A stretch of 64,000 nucleotides of DNA from positions 1,054,001-1,118,000 of the forward strand of contig JAACMV010000022.1 in assembly GCA_010909725.1 (NCBI GenBank). Direction: 5' to 3'. This document shows, piece by piece, positions 49,278 through 59,482 of the stretch. How positions within the stretch are numbered: the first letter of the stretch is position 1; each line of letters starts with the position of its first letter. The notes under the pieces were generated by a model that was not told the origin of the DNA, ran no database searches, and worked only from the letters and a program-made list of their open reading frames with translations. Origin of the DNA: Picochlorum sp. 'celeri' (taxonomy: Eukaryota; Chlorophyta; Trebouxiophyceae). The position numbers and the translations under genes are program-made.

Positions 49278-49802
49278 ATGGGAGGATACTTTAGTTCACC
49301 GAAAACCGACGTGACATCCTTCCACCAGCTCTCAGCTCTGGATATTGACAAAAACAAGGTCGACTTTGCAACCCTCAAGGGAAAGGTTGTCCTTGCCACA
49401 AACGTTGCATCCAAGTGAGGATTAACAGCAGTAAACTACAAAGAGTTTGCTGCGTTATTGGAGAAATATGGCGATAAGGGGCTTGTGATTATGGCATTTC
49501 CATGCAATCAATTCGCTATGCAAGAGCCAGGGACCAATGCGCAGATTAAAGAGTTTGCCAAGTCCAAGGGTTTCACAGGCATGCTCATGGACAAGGTCAA
49601 GGTCAATGGCGCTCATGCATCCCCTGTCTTTCAATTCTTAAAGGTTGCGTCGGGAGATGAAAGCTTGGTTGCTTGGAACTTTGCCAAGTGGCTTGTCAAA
49701 AAGGATGGCAGTGTCCACGGACGCTATGGCCCCAGGACCAACCCTATGAGTCTGGAGGACGAGATCAAGACCTTGTTGGATGAGGATGCCTCCTCATTGT
49801 AA
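49278..49802 (+). CDS. Selenocysteine glutathione peroxidase (in-frame UGA at 49416-49418)
   Basis: 174 residues if the UGA at 49416-49418 is read as selenocysteine (codon 47). The sequence on both sides is one glutathione peroxidase: KVVLATNVASK, then UGLTAVNYKEF, exactly where the family has NVAS-x-C/U-G-x-T. LVIMAFPCNQFAMQEPG (Gln and the second Cys), and WNFAKWLVKKDGSVHGRYGP (Trp 133) complete the catalytic set. The UGA falls at the peroxidatic residue, and both halves keep the family order with no other disruption. A single-exon gene of normal length, monomeric type (no oligomerisation loop), close to GPX4-like algal enzymes. It reduces lipid or hydrogen peroxides with thiol donors. Confidence 0.92.
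49416..49418 (+). other. Selenocysteine codon UGA
   Basis: In-frame TGA at the peroxidatic position of the glutathione peroxidase, followed by intact family sequence to a TAA at 49800-49802. Recoding needs a SECIS element in the 3' UTR. Confidence 0.85.
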
Positions 49803-49967
49803 CACTGGGCAAGAGAGAGAGATGTATCGCAGAATACCTCATCGTGCATGGTGAAAACCAATCATGGGATATGACGGCCCACCTTGACGAGTGCCTGACA
49901 ATGACACATCCATGATGGCTTGGCTTCACCTTGTATAATGTTGTTGTACATATGAGTAGGTATTCTG

Positions 49968-49992
49968 CATCATCGATTGTCAATCGATGATG
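49968..49992. repeat. Perfect 12-bp inverted repeat in the same 3' region
   Basis: CATCATCGATTG (49968-49979) and CAATCGATGATG (49981-49992) are exact reverse complements around one base, so an RNA hairpin forms readily. It lies 166 bp after the glutathione peroxidase stop and could act in 3'-end formation or stability. It lacks the ATGA/AA layout expected of a SECIS. Confidence 0.8.
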
Positions 49993-50118
49993 ACTCTGTG
50001 ATGTTACATCATTCACATGTTCATAACCATCATGTAACACATAAATATCTCCATGTATGTATAGAAAGAGAAAGAGAAAGAGAGCAATGTTGGCTCTTGA
50101 TGATGATACTAGAGCAAT

Positions 50119-50174
50119 GCATGCCGATGATGCTGATGCAAGGGCATGTTGTCTACACATGCAGATAGGCATGC
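50119..50174 (+). promoter_or_regulatory. Candidate SECIS hairpin in 3' UTR of glutathione peroxidase
   Basis: GCATGCC (50119-50125) pairs exactly with GGCATGC (50168-50174). Inside the stem, ATGA (50127-50130) faces AGAT (50163-50166), as in the SECIS non-Watson-Crick core. A short imperfect upper stem can form from TGC/TG/TG (50131-50138) with CACA/GCA (50156-50163), and AA (50140-50141) opens the apical loop, 9 bases after ATGA. It starts 316 bp after the stop. The upper stem is weak, so this is a candidate only. Confidence 0.4.
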
Positions 50175-50359
50175 ACCCGCCATAATTATATAGTATATAA
50201 TTATTTGGAACCACAAGGTACGCTAGTATGTCTGTAAGAGGATAACAGTGAGAAAAGACGGTGATCTGCGATCACATTCTGTCTAGCCCCGATCATTTAA
50301 TACCTGCGGTGCATTGCCTTTTAACTATATTACTATGTATATGCAGTATTTATATAACA

Positions 50360-53023
50360 ATGATTGGCGGGAAATCTCTCTCTGGGTCGACCCATCGCTC
50401 GATCCCTTGTGTCAGAAATGCCCCATTCGCCATGCGAGGTCAAAAACGGATTGGGTTTCCTGTTGCTCAGGCGTTTCCAAACATCTTGGGAAAGAGCAAG
50501 GGTAGTAATGGGAGTGTGTCTCCTGATGTGGTGAAGGAAGAGGTGGCCAGGGAAATGCAGTATAGGTTGTCTACCAACAGTAGCAGTGATGAGGCCACGT
50601 ATGCTGCTGTGGCGTGGAGTGTGCATAATCGTTTGGTGGATTCTTTCAATAAGACGCACGAGTTTTGGAAGAAGAAGGATCCAAAGTTTGTGTATTATCT
50701 GAGTGCCGAGTTTTTGATGGGGCGTACCATGACCAATGCCATCAACAATTTGGGTGTGGAGGGTGAGTATGCGGAGGCTATCCGTGAGATTGGAAGTACC
50801 ATGGAGGCGGTGGCTGATACTGAGGTGGATGCTGCTCTTGGAAATGGTGGTTTGGGCCGTCTGGCGGCGTGCTTTTTGGATTCCATGGCATCCCTGGATC
50901 TTCCAGGGTGGGGGTATGGAATTCGTTACAAGTATGGTATGTTCAAGCAGGGTGTGGCCGAGGATGGAAAGCAGATTGAACTCCCGGATAAATGGATTCC
51001 AGAGACGGGGAATCCTTGGGAGATTCGTAGGCCTCAGATTCGGTTCCCAGTTGGGTTTTATGGGTCTGTGGGAGCAGGGGGTGAGTGGACACCGGCAGAG
51101 ACTGTGCAGGCTGTGGCGTGTGATTTCCCTATTCCAGGATATCATACAAGTACGACATCGAATTTGAGGCTGTGGGATGCTGAACCTGTTGAAGAGTTTG
51201 ACTTGGAAGCATTCAATGCGGGAGAGTATGAAAAGGCTGTGGCTTCTAGAAGAAAGGCTGATGAAATTGTGGCTGTGTTGTATCCAAATGATGCGACAGA
51301 GGAAGGAAAGGAATTGCGTTTGAAGCAGCAGTACTTTTTCGTGGCTGCGTCGTTGCAGGATACGTTGGCGAGGTTTTTGGAAGAGCATGGTGATTTGGAA
51401 AAGCTCCCTGAAAAGGCCATCTTCCAGTTGAATGATACTCATCCAACTATTGCTGTGCCAGAATTGATGCGATTGTTGATTGATGTTCATGGAATGGAGT
51501 TCAGCAAGGCATGGGATGTGACGAAGAAATGCCTTGCGTATACCAATCATACTGTGATGCCTGAGGCATTGGAGAAGTGGCCAGTTGCAGTCTTGTCAAA
51601 GCTGTTGCCTCGCCATATGCAGTTGATTGAGCAGATTAATGAGACATGGTTGGAATCAATCAAGGCTCATGTTGAGAAAAAGGTTGCTGATGCTGCTCCA
51701 AAGGCCGAGGATCCAGATGATGTGCCAACAGAGGATTCAGAGGTGGAGGGTGCTGTTGATCCTCTCGAGGCAGCCTTGGCAGAGTACAGCATTGTCCAGG
51801 AGAACCCATGGAACAAGGGTGAGATGCTCGTGAATATGGCATACTTGGCCGTTGTTGGATCATGTGCTGTGAATGGAGTGGCAGCAATTCATTCTGAAAT
51901 TATCAAGGAGGATATTTTCCCTCAGTTTGTGGAAATCTTCCCAGAAAAGTTCCAGAACAAGACCAACGGAGTGACCCTGAGACGGTGGCTCGCCTACTGC
52001 AATCCAGAGTTGGCTGCATTGGTGACAGAAGCTCTGGGAACTGATGCGTGGGTGAAGGACGCCACCTTGTTGTCCAAGCTCAAGCCAATGGCGGAGGATG
52101 CAGAGTTTAGGAAAAAGTGGAGGGCCATCAAGATGCAAAGGAAGGAAAAGTTGGCTGCACATATCAAAGAGGTGACTGGTTATGATGTACCAGTGAATGC
52201 CATGTTTGATGTGCAAGTCAAGCGTATTCACGAATATAAACGCCAGTTGATGAACACCGTGTCTCTGATTCACAGATACCAAAAGATCAAGGCTGCTTCT
52301 CCAGAAGAGAGGGCCAAGATGGTTCCACGCGTTGCCATCCTTGGTGGAAAAGCTGCATCAGCGTATTACATGGCTAAGAAAATTGTCGCGCTTGTCAATG
52401 CAGTCTCAAAAACTGTGAACAATGACCCTGAGGTTGGAGATCTTTTGAAAGTCATCTTCTTGCCAAACTACAATGTGACAGAAGCCGAGGTGATCATCCC
52501 AGCAGCAGAGCTGTCCCAGCACATCAGTACTGCTGGAACTGAGGCATCAGGAACATCCAACATGAAATTTGCATTGAATGGTTCCCTGATCATCGGTACA
52601 ATGGATGGTGCAAACATTGAGATTGCTGATAACACTGGGGTTGAGAATCTCTTCACCTTTGGTGTGGATGCAGCAGATGTCCCTCGCCTGAGAGAAGAGA
52701 GGAAAGATTTCAAGGACTACGACCCAAGATGGGTTGCTGCATTCGACGCTGTCAGAAAAGGAGAGTTTGGCGATGCTGATTATTTCGAAGACCTCGTGGA
52801 CTCTGTCAATGATATGACGAAAGGAAATGATTGGTTCCTGGTGGCAAACGATTTTGCCACATACATGGACGCCCAAGATGAGGCAGATGCATTGTATGCA
52901 GATGAGGAAGAATGGACCAAGAAATCCATCCTCTATACAGCCTCCAACGGCTTCTTCTCCAGTGACCGTACCATCCAGCAGTATGCTGATGAGATCTGGA
53001 ATGTCAAGCCTTGTGCTCCATGA
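50360..53023 (+). CDS. Alpha-glucan (starch/glycogen) phosphorylase
   Basis: 887 residues from ATG 50360 (the open frame extends upstream only with a GTG). The first 60-70 residues are Ser/Arg-rich and could be a plastid transit peptide. Diagnostic sequences: KFVYYLSAEFLMGRTMTNAINNLG, ALGNGGLGRLAACFLDSMASLDLPGWGYGIRYKYGMF, PEALEKWPVAVLSKLLPRHM, GVTLRRWLAYCNPELA, VQVKRIHEYKRQLMN, and the PLP site AGTEASGTSNMKFALNGSLIIGTMDGANIEI. It splits alpha-1,4-glucan with phosphate to glucose-1-phosphate. An acidic insert near residues 445-475 (DADA...EDSEVEG) lies where plant plastid phosphorylases carry their long insertion, though here it is short. Confidence 0.95.
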   Translation: MIGGKSLSGSTHRSIPCVRNAPFAMRGQKRIGFPVAQAFPNILGKSKGSNGSVSPDVVKEEVAREMQYRLSTNSSSDEATYAAVAWSVHNRLVDSFNKTHEFWKKKDPKFVYYLSAEFLMGRTMTNAINNLGVEGEYAEAIREIGSTMEAVADTEVDAALGNGGLGRLAACFLDSMASLDLPGWGYGIRYKYGMFKQGVAEDGKQIELPDKWIPETGNPWEIRRPQIRFPVGFYGSVGAGGEWTPAETVQAVACDFPIPGYHTSTTSNLRLWDAEPVEEFDLEAFNAGEYEKAVASRRKADEIVAVLYPNDATEEGKELRLKQQYFFVAASLQDTLARFLEEHGDLEKLPEKAIFQLNDTHPTIAVPELMRLLIDVHGMEFSKAWDVTKKCLAYTNHTVMPEALEKWPVAVLSKLLPRHMQLIEQINETWLESIKAHVEKKVADAAPKAEDPDDVPTEDSEVEGAVDPLEAALAEYSIVQENPWNKGEMLVNMAYLAVVGSCAVNGVAAIHSEIIKEDIFPQFVEIFPEKFQNKTNGVTLRRWLAYCNPELAALVTEALGTDAWVKDATLLSKLKPMAEDAEFRKKWRAIKMQRKEKLAAHIKEVTGYDVPVNAMFDVQVKRIHEYKRQLMNTVSLIHRYQKIKAASPEERAKMVPRVAILGGKAASAYYMAKKIVALVNAVSKTVNNDPEVGDLLKVIFLPNYNVTEAEVIIPAAELSQHISTAGTEASGTSNMKFALNGSLIIGTMDGANIEIADNTGVENLFTFGVDAADVPRLREERKDFKDYDPRWVAAFDAVRKGEFGDADYFEDLVDSVNDMTKGNDWFLVANDFATYMDAQDEADALYADEEEWTKKSILYTASNGFFSSDRTIQQYADEIWNVKPCAP

Positions 53024-53105
53024 GCAAAATGAGAGAGATTATTGTGTAGCGTGTGCAAAACGCATGTAACCATGGTATTTTTTTGTCAACTAGCTATACT
53101 GTACA

Positions 53106-54014
53106 TCAGAGCCCCAGTGTTTTCAAGTATGATACATCGAGTGTCCATCCAGAATCCCTCCGAATTTCTGAAAACTCAAATTGCCTCGACATGATCTCTG
53201 CTGCTTCCTCTGTAGTCAAATCATTCAAATCTTCCAACACTTGGACAAAGTCACGTTCCGTCAATGTTGTCCCGACGTCCAAATACTGAATCAATGAAAT
53301 CAATGTATCTTGCACTGCGAATCCAACCAGCCTGACCACCTTGTCGCCCTCGAGAATCTGCCAGCGAGCCTCGACTGATGATGTGGATGCACCTGTGATG
53401 CTGCATCTATAGTTCATTCGCTGTGCCATCCCATCCCTATATGTCTCCCAGGCCTCACCCTTCAGCGTATGCACGAGATTCTTGCAATCAGAAAGTAAAT
53501 CCCCTGGAATCGCCAAAGGTATCACGGGTGGCAAATGGGGCTGCGTATCCAACAGGCAGCCCCAATTGCCATTACCTGAAGTGACCTGGCCAACACTCTT
53601 GATCCTGCCAAAGCAGATTTGATGAATAAATGCACCAGTCTGCTGTTTCGGAATATACCCCAGTTTCTCATCATTCAAAAGCTTCACAGCAACAGCGTTG
53701 GGATCGTATCGATTCTCTGGCTCCTTTTCCAAGACGACAGCCGTGTTTGGTCTCAAATTCTGCAACAAGGCTTGCCTGTCGTCAAAGGTCACACCGGCAA
53801 CTCGGAACGTCTCCATGGGGAGATTCAACCGCAACCCTTCTCGAGCATATATGATATCTGGAAGAATTTCTGTCAGAATAGACCCGCCTTTTGGTGTGGA
53901 ATGCATCGCTGCTCGCTCAAACCTTCTTGACCCAAATTGTTTCGTTGGCGTTTGAACAAACGCTTTGGAGGAGAATTTTCCTGTTGGTAAGGTTCTACAT
54001 ACCCTGAAAATCAT
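53106..54014 (-). CDS. Stand-alone HIRAN-domain protein
   Basis: 302 residues from ATG 54014. A basic leader (MIFRVCRTLPTGKFSSKAF...) of about 40 residues looks like an organelle targeting sequence. The HIRAN domain lies at about residues 65-135: METFRVAGVTFDDRQALLQNLRPNTAVVLEKEPENRYDPNAVAVKLLNDEKLGYIPKQQTG. HIRAN modules bind DNA 3' ends or stalled forks in RAD5/HLTF helicases. The second half (about 150-302) has no known domain, with CKNLVHTLKGEAWETYRDGM and a closing WTLDVSYLK. There is no helicase or RING here. It lies 85 bp downstream of, and on the same strand as, the SHPRH-type helicase gene. Confidence 0.8.
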   Translation of the reverse strand: MIFRVCRTLPTGKFSSKAFVQTPTKQFGSRRFERAAMHSTPKGGSILTEILPDIIYAREGLRLNLPMETFRVAGVTFDDRQALLQNLRPNTAVVLEKEPENRYDPNAVAVKLLNDEKLGYIPKQQTGAFIHQICFGRIKSVGQVTSGNGNWGCLLDTQPHLPPVIPLAIPGDLLSDCKNLVHTLKGEAWETYRDGMAQRMNYRCSITGASTSSVEARWQILEGDKVVRLVGFAVQDTLISLIQYLDVGTTLTERDFVQVLEDLNDLTTEEAAEIMSRQFEFSEIRRDSGWTLDVSYLKTLGL

Positions 54015-54099
54015 ATTAAAAATACGTATTGGTGTAAACAAGGCATGCGGCGCATAATCATGGGAAGACAAGTCAGATTGGTCTTTGGATTGGTCTCAC

Positions 54100-57000
54100 T
54101 CACTGAGGAGCCCTCAGAACGGCATGGAGGAGACTGTCGATTTCATGTTGACGGAGAGTCTCAGAAGATACATTGCCGGCGAGGGTGGTTGCTGCTTCTT
54201 CATCTCCTTGGCCAAGGAGATTGTCTTCTTCTTCCCCAGCAGAGGAGGAGTGAGTATCATTCATGGAATGATCCTGCTGTTCTTCAGAGAACAAGTCCTG
54301 TCGCTTCTTCTGCAAATGGAGAACTTGTTCTTCTATCGTTCCACCTACGATGAGCCGAACGATATGGACATCTCTTTGCTGACCGATTCTGTGAACTCTT
54401 GAGATGGCTTGCTGCTCTATAGCCGGATCGATTGATGGTTCCAAGAGAAAGACATGATTTGCTCTCACAAGGGTCAAGCCTGCATCCATTGGAATTTTAC
54501 ATCACGGTGAGATACATGCCGTACGAATCACATAGTGTGTTTTCTTTTGGTATCATACCTTGGGCTCCAGCTTTCTGTGCAATCAGGAAAACTTTGATAT
54601 CTTCATTCTCCCGGAATGATTGAATGGCATGTCCAGCATCCTGCAGTGCAATATTTCAAACCAGATCAGATGTTGATACCAATGGCTCTCTGCTTTACCA
54701 ACTCGACAATTACCTTTGATCTCCCATACAAATGCACGTGAGGGATTTCGTGGGCTTTTAAAGCCAATGAGACGACTTTCAGTGCATCTGTGAACTGACT
54801 GAACACAAGGCTCTTCTCATGAGGGGCTGATATTTTCAAGGCAAGTAATCTCCGCACTAGAGCTGATATTTTTATACTCCAATCTGAATTCGTCGATACA
54901 GTTGATATTATAGGGTCCTCTGCGGCTGTGGGATCTAGATCATTATCGGGGGACCCATGGCGATTTCTCGTGTGAGCAGCAACTCGCAGTACGTGCCTAT
55001 GAGAGCATTTGGCCCTGCATATGGGGCATACTGCAGATTTGGTTCCACGAAAAAGATGGTCGCTACATTCGCGGCAGAATGCATGGCCACATGAAGACCA
55101 TAAACATAGATCACCATCCACATCAGCCATGCAAACTGGGCATTCAACACCAGGAGATTTGGTCTCCACTTTTGCTGGTCCAAATGAGTCTTCCTGGACA
55201 ATGGTCTCCTTTTTCATGCCGTCCGACTCATCTTTTTTTATAGTAACGGAAGAATTTCCATCCACCTCATTCAACCTGTTTGCCATGAATGCTTTCTTGT
55301 GCTGCAAATCTTGAGCTGCTTCTTTGTACTCTTCAACCTTCTTGAGCAGTTTGTCAATCTGCTTTAGATTCTTGATGGGATACTCTGTTGCAGCCTTTTC
55401 CACATCAACCTCAATGTCATTCAAAATGGATTTCTTTAGACGAACGGTTGCAGATGACGTGTGCCTGTCGCGTAAAAGTCGAAGAAATTCCAAAAGCTTG
55501 CTGGTCACCTTGAACCTGGCCTCTACTGCATCCATGTGACACTTCTTCAGGAAATGCTCGTTCTCGGCAGAGATGGTCTTTGAGAGCACTTTGCATCGTT
55601 GTTGAAGTTCATGCAAAATCTTTGTGGCGCATTGATTGATGAGATACTTGATCGGTGTCTCATGTGCTGCTTCAAGTTTCTTGTCAATGTAATACCCAAG
55701 ACCAAGTTCTCCATTGAAGAAAGCATATCCTTTCACTCTCCCGATCCAGGAGTCTGCAGGCAAGAATTCTGCGTGAGAGGAAGCACCTTCTAAAATCTCT
55801 GGATCGTCTGCGTCTCTTGGCTTTGAAAACCCGAGGGATTCTTCCAGCAGGATGTTGTCAATGGTGATGTCTGTTCCGACCTGCTCTGCAGTTGCTGCTA
55901 CTTTTGCCTCTCTTGGTACAGGCAACACCTGACTAAATTGATTCAGAATAGTATCACGCTTAAATACGGTGAGCAGGTTGGCCATGCGTGCCAGCGTGTA
56001 GCGGAAGTCTCTCATAGGAACTGCTGATGCATTCTCAGTGGCCCAATCGATGCTCTCCAATGTATCTAGCTTTGACTGCAAAGTTCTAATGGCTTCCTCT
56101 ATTTTTGCGCGTGTGATGAAACTTTCCAACGGGACAAGATCTGAGCGGACAACTTTCTCGGTCTCCGATAGGTGGGATATGACGACTGTCCCAAGCGCCT
56201 TTTCTGTGGTGCTTTGTTGGTGATTTAGTTCCTCAAGCTCTTGCAATCGCAGGTGATTCAGATTCGTTTCAAAAGTTTGCCACCAGGTCCGCACGTCCGA
56301 AATAGCACTCCATGTATCAAAAATTCTGATATTTGGATATTGGGCGATCTGCAGCACCTCGTGTTTTAGCTTTAGTTCCTGCTCCATCAACTTTGCTTCA
56401 TGAGCCATTGCATGCTCATGTTCACTTCTTGCATTACCAATGTAGTCAGATGCTCGCTTCTCCCGCTCCTCTTCATACTTCTGGATTTCTGGATGATTTT
56501 CATCTGTTTTTCGCAGCACTTGAAGCATCTGCTCTGCTGTGTTGATCTGAATGCGTCTCCAGGCTGACCATGAGCTTGCTGCCAAAGCATCTGGATCTGG
56601 AAGCTTTGCCGCATCCTCTGCGGACAAATCTACAGCTCGAATGCCTTTCTCGCTCACATTTTGAGACTTAATCAGCATCTGCTGTGCTTCATGCAAAATC
56701 TCTCCTGGACTTGAGGACGCGAAATATTTTTCTGGGGATGGCACATTTTCTCCGGGGCTATTCGGCACATCTGTTTCACCTTTAGAAGGTTTTCTCTTCT
56801 TTTTCAGCTTGTCCAGCAAACGCATAGCCGTTGTATTTAGGTGAGCACATAGCAGTCTCTCCATCTCTTGTAAGTCACCCTGCTCTTTGTCGACAAGCCT
56901 CTGAAGGACCTCAGCCATTGAAGTAGTTCCTCCAGACCCTAGTTGGAGATCTCCTGCCATTTCTTGTCGCCAAAATTTTGTCAACTGAGGGTGAATACAT

Positions 57001-59200
57001 GCCAGTCGAAGTTGGTGGAGCGATGATTTCTCCTCTTCTTGAAGCTTATGAACTCTTTTCTCGAAAGCTTTCTTGGTTGCTGCGGTGTCATGCTCCATGA
57101 CAACTTGCAATGATTCAACAGCAACTTCAAGAGAAGTATGTGCCTGGCGAGCCTTCTCAACAAGTTGAGAATACAATTCTGACTCCCCTGGCTGCAACTT
57201 TAAAGGAACAAAATGCAAAGAACGTGGTGGAAGACTGAATTCAGTGCGGACAGTCATCTTGTCTGTCCTCCACATAACTGGAAGCAGGAGTTTGACCAAT
57301 CGGGCCCAACTGCTCTGCCTGGCATGCTGTGTACTGCTAGGGCTCTTTAGACCAGACACGACCATCTTCCTCCATACTGTATCAAATCGCATGTCCACCA
57401 TACCCAGAAACGATAACAAGGCCTTCAGGTCTGACAATTCATTTGAAGACTGCATGGGTGTCCCTGTGACACACCACCTGTTGTGTGCCAAGATTTTATC
57501 AGTCATCTGTGAAACCTGACTGAATGATCCAATCATTTGAGCTTCATCTGCCACCATACGGAAAAACTCAATCTTCAGTAAAGCACAATCTGGTACCAAA
57601 TATCGCTTTGCATTCCGGAGTGGCCTATCATTCTTTGATGAGTCATAATGAATTTCACTCTTCAGGACATCAAATGACGTCAATACCACGTCAGCAACTG
57701 CGATTCTTCTAGCCTCTTTCAGAACAACTTCACTAGGATCTTCACAAGGCTGTGGTTGTCCCGCTGCTCTTGCCGCATACATTTGGGCTTCTCGCACCAT
57801 GGCTTCTGTTAGTGCGCCATATTTACTCCTGGATAAGCCAGCCAAAAAATGATCCACAGACTTTTGCATTCCTTCTTGACTGACTGTCAAATCACTTTCT
57901 TCTCTTTTTCTCTTCTCTTCTCGATCCAACTCACGCCGAATACCATCATACACTTCGACTTTCAATGATCCTCCAGCATGGTTTTGCAGCTCGCTTGCCC
58001 ATTGTTGTAACAATGCTGGGGGACAAACCACCAGAGTCCCACCGGACAATTTCCCATGCTCCTTTTTCGTTTTCCTATGGATGGACTCTGCTTGTTTTGA
58101 TGCGAGGACGAGTGCAATAATTTCCACAGTCTTGCCCAGCCCCATTTCATCACACAACAACCCCCCAGCTGGAGCAAACTGCACATCACACTCTGATTCT
58201 GACACAAACTTCCCAGAAAAATACTCAAAATAATGAATAGAATCTTTCATGACAACTGGAACAAATCTAATCGAGGGAGCACTCTGCGCCCGAACGCTGG
58301 ATCCATCCACAAAATCATCATCAGTCTGCCCAGACTCTCTATGCAACATCCAAGCTAGTGCGCGCTTCTGATATTTATAGAGGCTACATTTCAATCCAGC
58401 AGGATCCTGATACTCTTTCTGCCAATCTGAGGGCTTGATAACATTGAATATGTTATCTCGAAGATTCGATCCAGCCTGCTCCTTTGTAAGGAAAAAATTG
58501 TCCAGCTTGCTCGATCGACCAAAACTTCTATGCAAGCCCTCTGGATACTCATAGTGCGGAAAACTATCAATTATTTGAACCAGCTTTTGAATATGTTGAA
58601 CTTCTTTTTGCGCAACACATCTCGATGAATCAATCAATTCCTGTGTAAATGCAATATCAATTCGAAAGCGTGGGATGTCCCTGTTCTGCACATGGCCCTG
58701 AACACCAGACATGTCGCCTTGCGCAGGAATGGAGCCCATCTCACCGTCATGCAACACAATCTCAACAAAGATCAAATTCCTTCCAATCAACCATTTCAAG
58801 CTTGCCAACAAGGGACCATCTCGGACCAAAATATTTGAATGCCCATCCTGCACAACAGGCAAACATTGCTTGGCCTCTCCTCCACCTCCCTGTCGAACGC
58901 ACATAGCATCACGATGCTCGACAGATATCCACTTCTTATCAATCTGATCAGCACGAACATTGAACACAATCTGCTCAGACCCCTCTCCATCCCCATCAGA
59001 TCGTGTACTCGTAGTCCTTTCCTCTGCTGCTGAAGAGGGAAGGAGTTGAACGAGTGTCTCGTACGCATCTCTATTCTCCCTGCAACAGGCCAAGATCCAT
59101 CAACTCGTGCAAAAACATTGACATATACCCATGAATAAACGTACAGTGAATCCAAAGGAAAGTATCCCACCTTTCCCAGCACTGCTTGGTCGTTTGCCAT
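54100..59200 (-). CDS. SHPRH-type SNF2 helicase / RING E3 ubiquitin ligase (4 exons)
   Basis: Exons 59200-59145, 59079-54714, 54640-54559 and 54479-54100 give 1,627 residues (human SHPRH 1,683). Introns are 65, 73 and 79 nt, donors GTACGT, GTAATT and GTATGA. Order: SNF2 lobe 1 with GGLLCDEMGLGKTVEIIALVL and VADEAQMIG (DEAQ box), a long coiled-coil insert (about 600-1250), the RING ECPVCMADVDGDLCLWSSCGHAFCRECSDHLF...CPICRAKC, then lobe 2 (SLVFSQFTDALKVVS; IAQKAGAQGLTLVRANHVFLLEP; AISRVHRIGQQRDV). The RING inside the helicase core is the SHPRH/RAD5 pattern. SHPRH polyubiquitinates PCNA at stalled forks. The last exon supplies motifs V and VI; without the splices the frame ends before them. Confidence 0.92.
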
Positions 59201-59482
59201 GCTTCTTTCACATGTCCAAGCCAAAGGCGTTTTTCCCAACTCTACGCATCATCACAGCCCATGAAGACTGGTAGCAGATTCTTCCTAATGTAAATTCTTT
59301 TCTGGATTCTGATGCATACTTGAATTCACATGGAAATAACACTGCTTTTTAATTCACTACGAATGCCCTTTTAAGTAAAAGGGCCTTCCATGGCCATGGG
59401 ATGGATGCATCCATCAAAATGGCAGAATATTGGATTTGGTGCCCACTGCAGTGTCAATATTAATATCTATTGATGCAACTTA

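Noticed and set aside
49278..49802. Reading the glutathione peroxidase UGA as a frameshift or pseudogene stop
   Set aside because: Both sides continue in one frame, and the UGA falls on the catalytic position where selenocysteine is known in this family.
50333..51550. Minus-strand open frame of about 405 codons
   Set aside because: It lies opposite the phosphorylase gene and is a by-product of that gene's codon use; no domain is seen.
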